Positions 59,168 to 64,000 of a DNA stretch of 64,000 bases are shown piece by piece; the stretch's first letter is position 1; every line of letters begins with the position of its first letter. The position numbers and the translations under genes were made by a program. Under the pieces are notes generated by a model. That model saw only the letters and a list, made by a program, of their open reading frames with translations, ran no database searches and was not told the origin of the DNA. Location: positions 53,221,286 to 53,285,285 of the forward strand of contig OY747702.1 in assembly GCA_963556495.2 (NCBI GenBank), read 5' to 3'. The DNA is from Valencia hispanica (taxonomy: Eukaryota > Chordata > Actinopteri > Cyprinodontiformes > Valenciidae).

Positions 59168-59518
59168 ACCTAAAGGTTAAAAAGATTATTCTGATATTTT
59201 CACTAAAAAGTGTAAACTGTCTACAGTAAAATTGTTTTAGCCTTAAATATTATTCATTAACTTGTTCATGTTATACAAAAAAATAAACAAACCTTCAGTT
59301 TTGTACAAGGCCTGTGTGATTAAAAGCTTCTGTTCTTGCCAAAAGTGTTAAAAAATTTTCAGCTCCGCTTAGCTCTGAGATTTAAGTAATTAAGTTCTGG
59401 AGCGTACCGTTACCGTTATGAAGACAAGGCTGGAGCTGTGATAAACCAAACATTTCCTTTAACACATAGTTATTTGGGTGTTTGTTTAAGTCCTAGAGTG
59501 TCAGGCATTCAGATGTTT

Positions 59519-59525
<7 letters not shown>

Positions 59526-59550
<25 letters not shown>
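59526..59550. repeat. A25 homopolymer
   Basis: Twenty-five A in a row followed by tacaag. Could be an old retroposon tail but no body was recognised upstream. Confidence 0.9.
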
Positions 59551-60844
59551 TACAAGTATGGTCTGAGCAGGGAGTCTGGCTCCAAACCTCAACAGATCTT
59601 AATGGAATGTGTGTTTCTACATACAAGAGAGAGAGAGTGTGCATTCAAAGCACGGCATTTATGACAGAATCAGATGTCACACCTCTTTTACCGCTCATGG
59701 CGTCTGTGTGCTTCTGAGCCCCCCGTCACGCTCAGGTGAAGGGGCTAAAAAGCAAGGGGAAGGAAGGCGAGAAGATTCAACAGCAGCTGTGTTGCTGCCC
59801 CTTTTGGGAGTCTGGGGCGGAAGGGTGAAGACTCTGGAGGCGAGGGCCTGACGCCCCTCCAGCAGCCTTGGAGGCCCGCAGTGAAGTTCCTGAATCTGTC
59901 AAAACAACGGTGAATGGCTGGCCCTCACACCTCCACGGAAGTAAAATTGGCCAAGGCCAATAAAAAAACAACAACCTTGTTTTCATAGGAGAAGGTAGAG
60001 ATGTGTGTGCAAGTCTGAGGAGGAGGTTGTCCACCCAAAAAGGTGAAGAAAAGCATAGGAAGTTAGGCTGAGGCCACGTTGAAATGTCGACTCATTGGAG
60101 CCCCGAATAAAAACGCAGTTAAAGTAGCTGCCATAAAACACATGTATGTTTGCTTAACAAAGAGGCGTTTCCTGTGAGCTGTCCGCAGTTCGCAGTTTAA
60201 CTCTGCAGGACCTTTGCTTTCGGTGTAAACTCACCAGGTCTGGTTTCCATAATCTGCCCCTGAGCCTGTGGGCACCCTGTTGAGCTGCTGCCTCGAACAA
60301 ATCAGCAGAAACGACCAGCGATCAGCATTTTTCCAACAACACTTCATCTCACTTTGCGTTTGGCATGCTCACGCAGTTACTGCTACAGTTCCCTTCGTTG
60401 GCACATATAGTAAGTGCATCCATTGTAGAAATTGTGAGCTATGTAAGTAAAAAAAATCATCTGGAATTTAATCAAATCAATTTACTTCTTTTTAATTTCC
60501 ATCAAAAGATTTTACATGGATTTTCAGAAATTACCAGCACTATCGTCACAAAAATGCCAACAAAGGGAAGGCCACCATAATAGACAATGAGGGGGTAATT
60601 AAATTAAATTGAACATGACTGAGATAAATCCTAAAATGCAGATGCAATAATAAAGGTTCATGGTCTTTGTTTGTGTGACTTCAATGGATAAAGACCCCAA
60701 TATGCTCTTAATGACCAGCCTTTAGAACAAGGCCTGTCTTTTATGCTTCCCCTTCACTGCCGAACCTTCCAATGACCTTATTACATACTCCCATGATCAC
60801 ACCACACCACTGACAGTTTGGCTGCAGCAATGTGCTAGAAGGAA
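59551..60844. other. Intron DNA without recognised features
   Basis: Contains a GC-rich patch at 59700-59900 and (GA)n at 59627-59637. No exon could be supported. Confidence 0.35.
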
Positions 60845-60910
60845 AATGCACGAATAATTTGGAGTTACATTCCACAGAGAAATCCGTGGGGGTCCACTGT
60901 ACTGGCCTCT
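60845..60910 (-). repeat. Fragment of the GTCCACTGTA MITE
   Basis: The complement of aataatttggagttacattccacagagaaatc...gtccactgta matches the left end of the element at 30095-30577. Confidence 0.5.
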
Positions 60911-60969
60911 TGTTTTGGATCCTCTACTGCTGGTGGTGCTCCCACTAAGCTTCCTCCCAGGACCCATGT

Positions 60970-61690
60970 AAGGCAGCGCAAGGCAAGGCAATTTTATTTG
61001 TATAGCACACTTTCAACAACAACGTAATTGAAGGTGCTTTACATGATTAAGAGGTAAAATAAAAATAGCAGTAAAACACAGACAAAGCATATACAGTAAA
61101 AACAGCAATAAAGTAAGAAGCATACACAAAACATAATGCATCAAAGCATTACTCAAAGGCAGCTCTAAACAGATACGTTTTTAGTTGTGAATTAAAAGAA
61201 CTCAGTGTTTCAGTAGCCTTGCAGTTGCTTGGAAGTTTGTTCCAGATGAGAAGAGCATAGAAACTGAAAGCTGCTTCTCCATGTTTGGTTCTGATTCTAG
61301 GGATGTTGAGTAAAATGGAATTAGAGGACCCGAGTGGTCTGGAAGGGGGGGGGGGGGTTGGTATAGTAACAGCAGATCTTCCACATACTGTGGTGCTAAG
61401 CCAATCAATGATTTATAAACTAGTAAAAGTATTTAGAAGTCTATTCTCTGAGCTACAGGGAGCCAGTGTAAGGCCTTTAGGACTGGGGCGATGTGCTCTA
61501 CTTTCCTGGTTCTAGTGAGGACGCGAGCAACAGCATTCTGGATCAGCTGCAACTGTCTAATTGACTTTTTAGGCAGACCTGTGAAGACGCTGTCGCAGTA
61601 ATCAATCTGACTAAAGATAAACGCATGGATGAGTTTTTCGAGGTCCTGTTCTGACATCAGTCCTTTAATCCTAGAAATGTTCTTCAGGTG
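60970..61690 (-). mobile_element. 3' end of an L2/Rex-like LINE
   Basis: The minus strand encodes, from 61657, MSEQDLEKLIHAFIFSQIDY, IRQLQLIQNAVARVLTRTRK and KALHWLPVAQRIDF, then a stop. It continues ILLLVYKSLIGLAPQYVEDL and RIRTKHGEAAFSFYALLIWN to the gene end, and the 3' UTR ends AATTGCCTTGCCTTGC. A 13-14 bp G run at about 61346-61359 interrupts it. Family shared with 46560-46933. Confidence 0.85.
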
Positions 61691-64000
61691 TACAATGACA
61701 CCATGTAACTAAACCACCATAACCAAGCTACATAACTTTTCTCATGCTCAGACCCTCCAGAACTGTGAAGATCTATCACCCAAGAAGAAGTCACCAAGAC
61801 TCTGCAAAAACCATCTAAGTTCTTTGAACCATTTTTCTTAATTAATGCATTTTTGCCTATGGAAACTGCTCAAACTTGTAGATCTAATCCTTTCCTTTTG
61901 TAGGACATGGAAGCTTGTGAACACTGATGTCTCGCATGGATGTCAAAGATTTTTATGATAAATAAAGGAGCCTAAAACGGAAACCTGGACTTACGTTTGA
62001 TCAGCTGGCACGTCAACATATTCCCATATTCAGCTACTCTGCGACTCAAAGGTTTGACAGTCGCCAACAAAGGCTTTGAACTTGAGTAGCTATTTATTGG
62101 ACCACATGACCACAAAGATAGTTTTCACCAAAGAATGAAACACTCTAAAAGGCAACACAACTCAGTGACTGAAAGTCCAAGGTAAAATGCTCTTCGAAGT
62201 TGTTCTACTTAATCTTTACACCTCAAATAAAACTATTCACAGCTGAAAGCCAGGAATATGTCCTGTGTTGGCGTACCTCAGCAACATGTGTCCAATGATC
62301 ATTAAACATGCAGTTCACATTGACGATGACAGGCAACGCCCCTAATGTAAGTTCCCTTTTAAGAATTCTTGGTACAAACCATGCTCCATAGAGACAAGGT
62401 GTTGCATGCAAAGTCCTCCTGCAGCTTCTGCAGATAGGTGGGCAAAACTACACTTTACAGAATTAAGTTGGGACAGGAGGAACTTTTATAACCAGTTGGC
62501 CATTCGGCAGAGTGTTGGTTGCATGGTTTTGGTGGTATCAGGTTGTTTCCAATATGAAGTTTAGTCTCATCTATGGACAACTGGTAGTATCCAGGTTTTG
62601 TGTCTTAGGTTTGCTTGGAGGAGGGTGCAATTTGGATTTCTGTGAGTTATTTTAGGTTGTTTACTCTTTCACTTTAGTTCTTGAGTTTTAAACTAACCAG
62701 ATGTCCCTTTTCCAGTTTTGAAATAAACATGTAATTTTGTATGAATCTTCTGTGTTGTCTCTTCATTCCTGGCCATTATTTATGTTATATCCTAGAAATC
62801 TCCAATACTTACAAAATAAACTACTTATAAAGCTGTAGATTGAGACCGCTGGTTTTTAACCCTCTAAAGATGTACCTAAATGTTCTCTTAAAAATGCTTA
62901 CCGGATAACAAAAGTATCTATAAGACCGGGGGTGATATTAATCACGAGAAGTCCTAGGATGTGATTTTAATAGCGTTTTTAACTTTGCAGACGTCTGACT
63001 TTATAGGATATATTCTTGCTTTCTATCCCCAGGTGATGGTAACATTTTTAAATTGAGCATTCTTACATTCTTTTATTATCCTTTCTAATAGTTTTTTTTC
63101 TAAATGTTTTCCAACCATTATTTCCCATAAACATTTCCCATCATAACACACAAACACAGCAGCCCCTCTTTCCCTGAGAGACAGACCGCAGGTGCCAGGC
63201 CCACCTCGGGGTCCCTGCCGGGCTCTTGTTAGGCCTGGTGCCATTCAGGCAGCTTCTAACACGCAGTCCTGAGTGCTTTGTGTTTCTCTGACAGGCCTTG
63301 TCGTCCTCCGTATGTAGTGGTGGAAGAAAATGAAAGAAAAGAGGGGGTATTCAGGGATTACTTCTTTGGAAAAGTTTAACAGAGCCACAAGGCTGAGACT
63401 CACCCTTCACCTAAAGCGGTTTATATGGACCATAACAGCATTTTTCTTTCACCTTGGAGATCATTTGCAACAAATTAAACAATTCATGCTGTTAATTCAG
63501 TCAAATAACACATACATATATGTTTTTTACTTTAAATTTGAGTTTTTTATATCTTTTTCCACATGCCAATAATTATTTTATAAAAAAGGACAGCACAATT
63601 TTAGCTCACGTTAATTATTGCATCAAATCAGCAAAACTAGTCACTTTTCAATTGAATTACCAAATAAAAGCTGAATAACACCTGCATTGGTGTTTTGAGC
63701 TGAACTTGTGTGGCCTAAAGAAAAAAATTAAAGTTCAGATCATGCTTTGTACATGACATCACCACCATAAATACCCTTATTGTCTCCCAGGCAACAATAC
63801 AATCATGACCGACCTGAGCTCACACAGAGAATCGGAATCACCACCATAGTTACAAAATGAGTGTAAAAACGGCATCAAAATGTGCAGTAAAAAGCAGAGG
63901 AAAACTGAGCGGTCACATGTGTTGCCACTTGCAAATCCTCGTTGAAGAGGAAAACACAAACAGGCACGTTGCTGAGTGACAGAGCCAACTCGGCCAGATC
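61691..64000. other. Intron DNA, no gene supported
   Basis: No recognised exon of afg2a and no clear repeat family. A Tc1-like phrase (gtttagtctcatctatggaca at about 62560) is too short to call. Confidence 0.35.

Larger units (their letters stand above)
50889..64000 (-). other. afg2a: Part of the preceding afg2a intron
   Basis: Inferred to be intron because the exon at 50724-50888 opens with an acceptor and no further AAA coding sequence was found up to the window end. About 51000-55600 shows no recognisable repeat family or gene apart from simple repeats. The rest holds the Tc1, hAT-like, MITE and LINE fragments listed separately. Confidence 0.7.

Noticed and set aside
63023..63244. Minus-strand frame starting MAPGLTRARQGPRGG
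   Set aside because: No homology recognised and no splice context; GC-rich chance frame.
50889..64000. Search for the next upstream afg2a exon (Walker B region, ending TNRPDxID)
   Set aside because: No minus-strand segment with DEIDAL, TEMDG or ATNRPD was found, so it must lie beyond 64000.

Overview
The window is vertebrate nuclear DNA, almost certainly from a teleost fish and probably a percomorph. It carries two protein-coding genes in intron-exon form, both on the minus strand, and about half of the rest is recognisable as fish-type transposons, mostly decayed Tc1/mariner copies. There is nothing prokaryotic, no CRISPR array and no rRNA or tRNA gene that I could support. The species cannot be read from the sequence.

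Genes. (1) spry1 (Sprouty1, a feedback inhibitor of receptor-tyrosine-kinase/Ras/MAPK signalling) has a single intact coding exon at 4546-5622, a splice acceptor at 5672/5673, a predicted 5' UTR exon at about 6944-7330 and a TATA box at 7355-7362. (2) The 3' end of afg2a (spata5, an AAA+ ATPase) is upstream of it: the penultimate coding exon at 50724-50888 and the last coding exon at 11509-11688, joined across a 39-kb intron. The upstream afg2a exons lie beyond 64000. The order afg2a then spry1, both in the same direction, is the order in human (SPATA5-SPRY1), so this is conserved synteny.

Layout. 1-3200: intergenic, with a Tc1 remnant and a hAT-like MITE. 3200-7660: spry1 and its GC-rich promoter. 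7700-11370: intergenic, a candidate regulatory block near 9.7-10.06 kb and a Tc1 remnant. 11.4-50.9 kb: last afg2a exon, giant intron, penultimate exon. The intron holds an intact DD38E Tc1 transposon, a Tc1 nested inside another Tc1, a second copy of the inserted family, hAT-like, Harbinger-like and pogo/Tigger-like elements, LINE 3' ends, an LTR and long microsatellites. 50.9-64 kb: the next intron upstream, partly GC-rich, with more Tc1, hAT and LINE pieces.

Most notable: the intact 1.6-kb Tc1-type element (22289-23886) with perfect 27-bp ends and DD38E spacing; two DD35E Tc1 copies that share the same premature stops, so they were probably moved by a helper transposase; and several nestings whose empty sites can be read directly. 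I found no convincing undescribed gene system; the interest is in transposon history and in candidate regulatory DNA.
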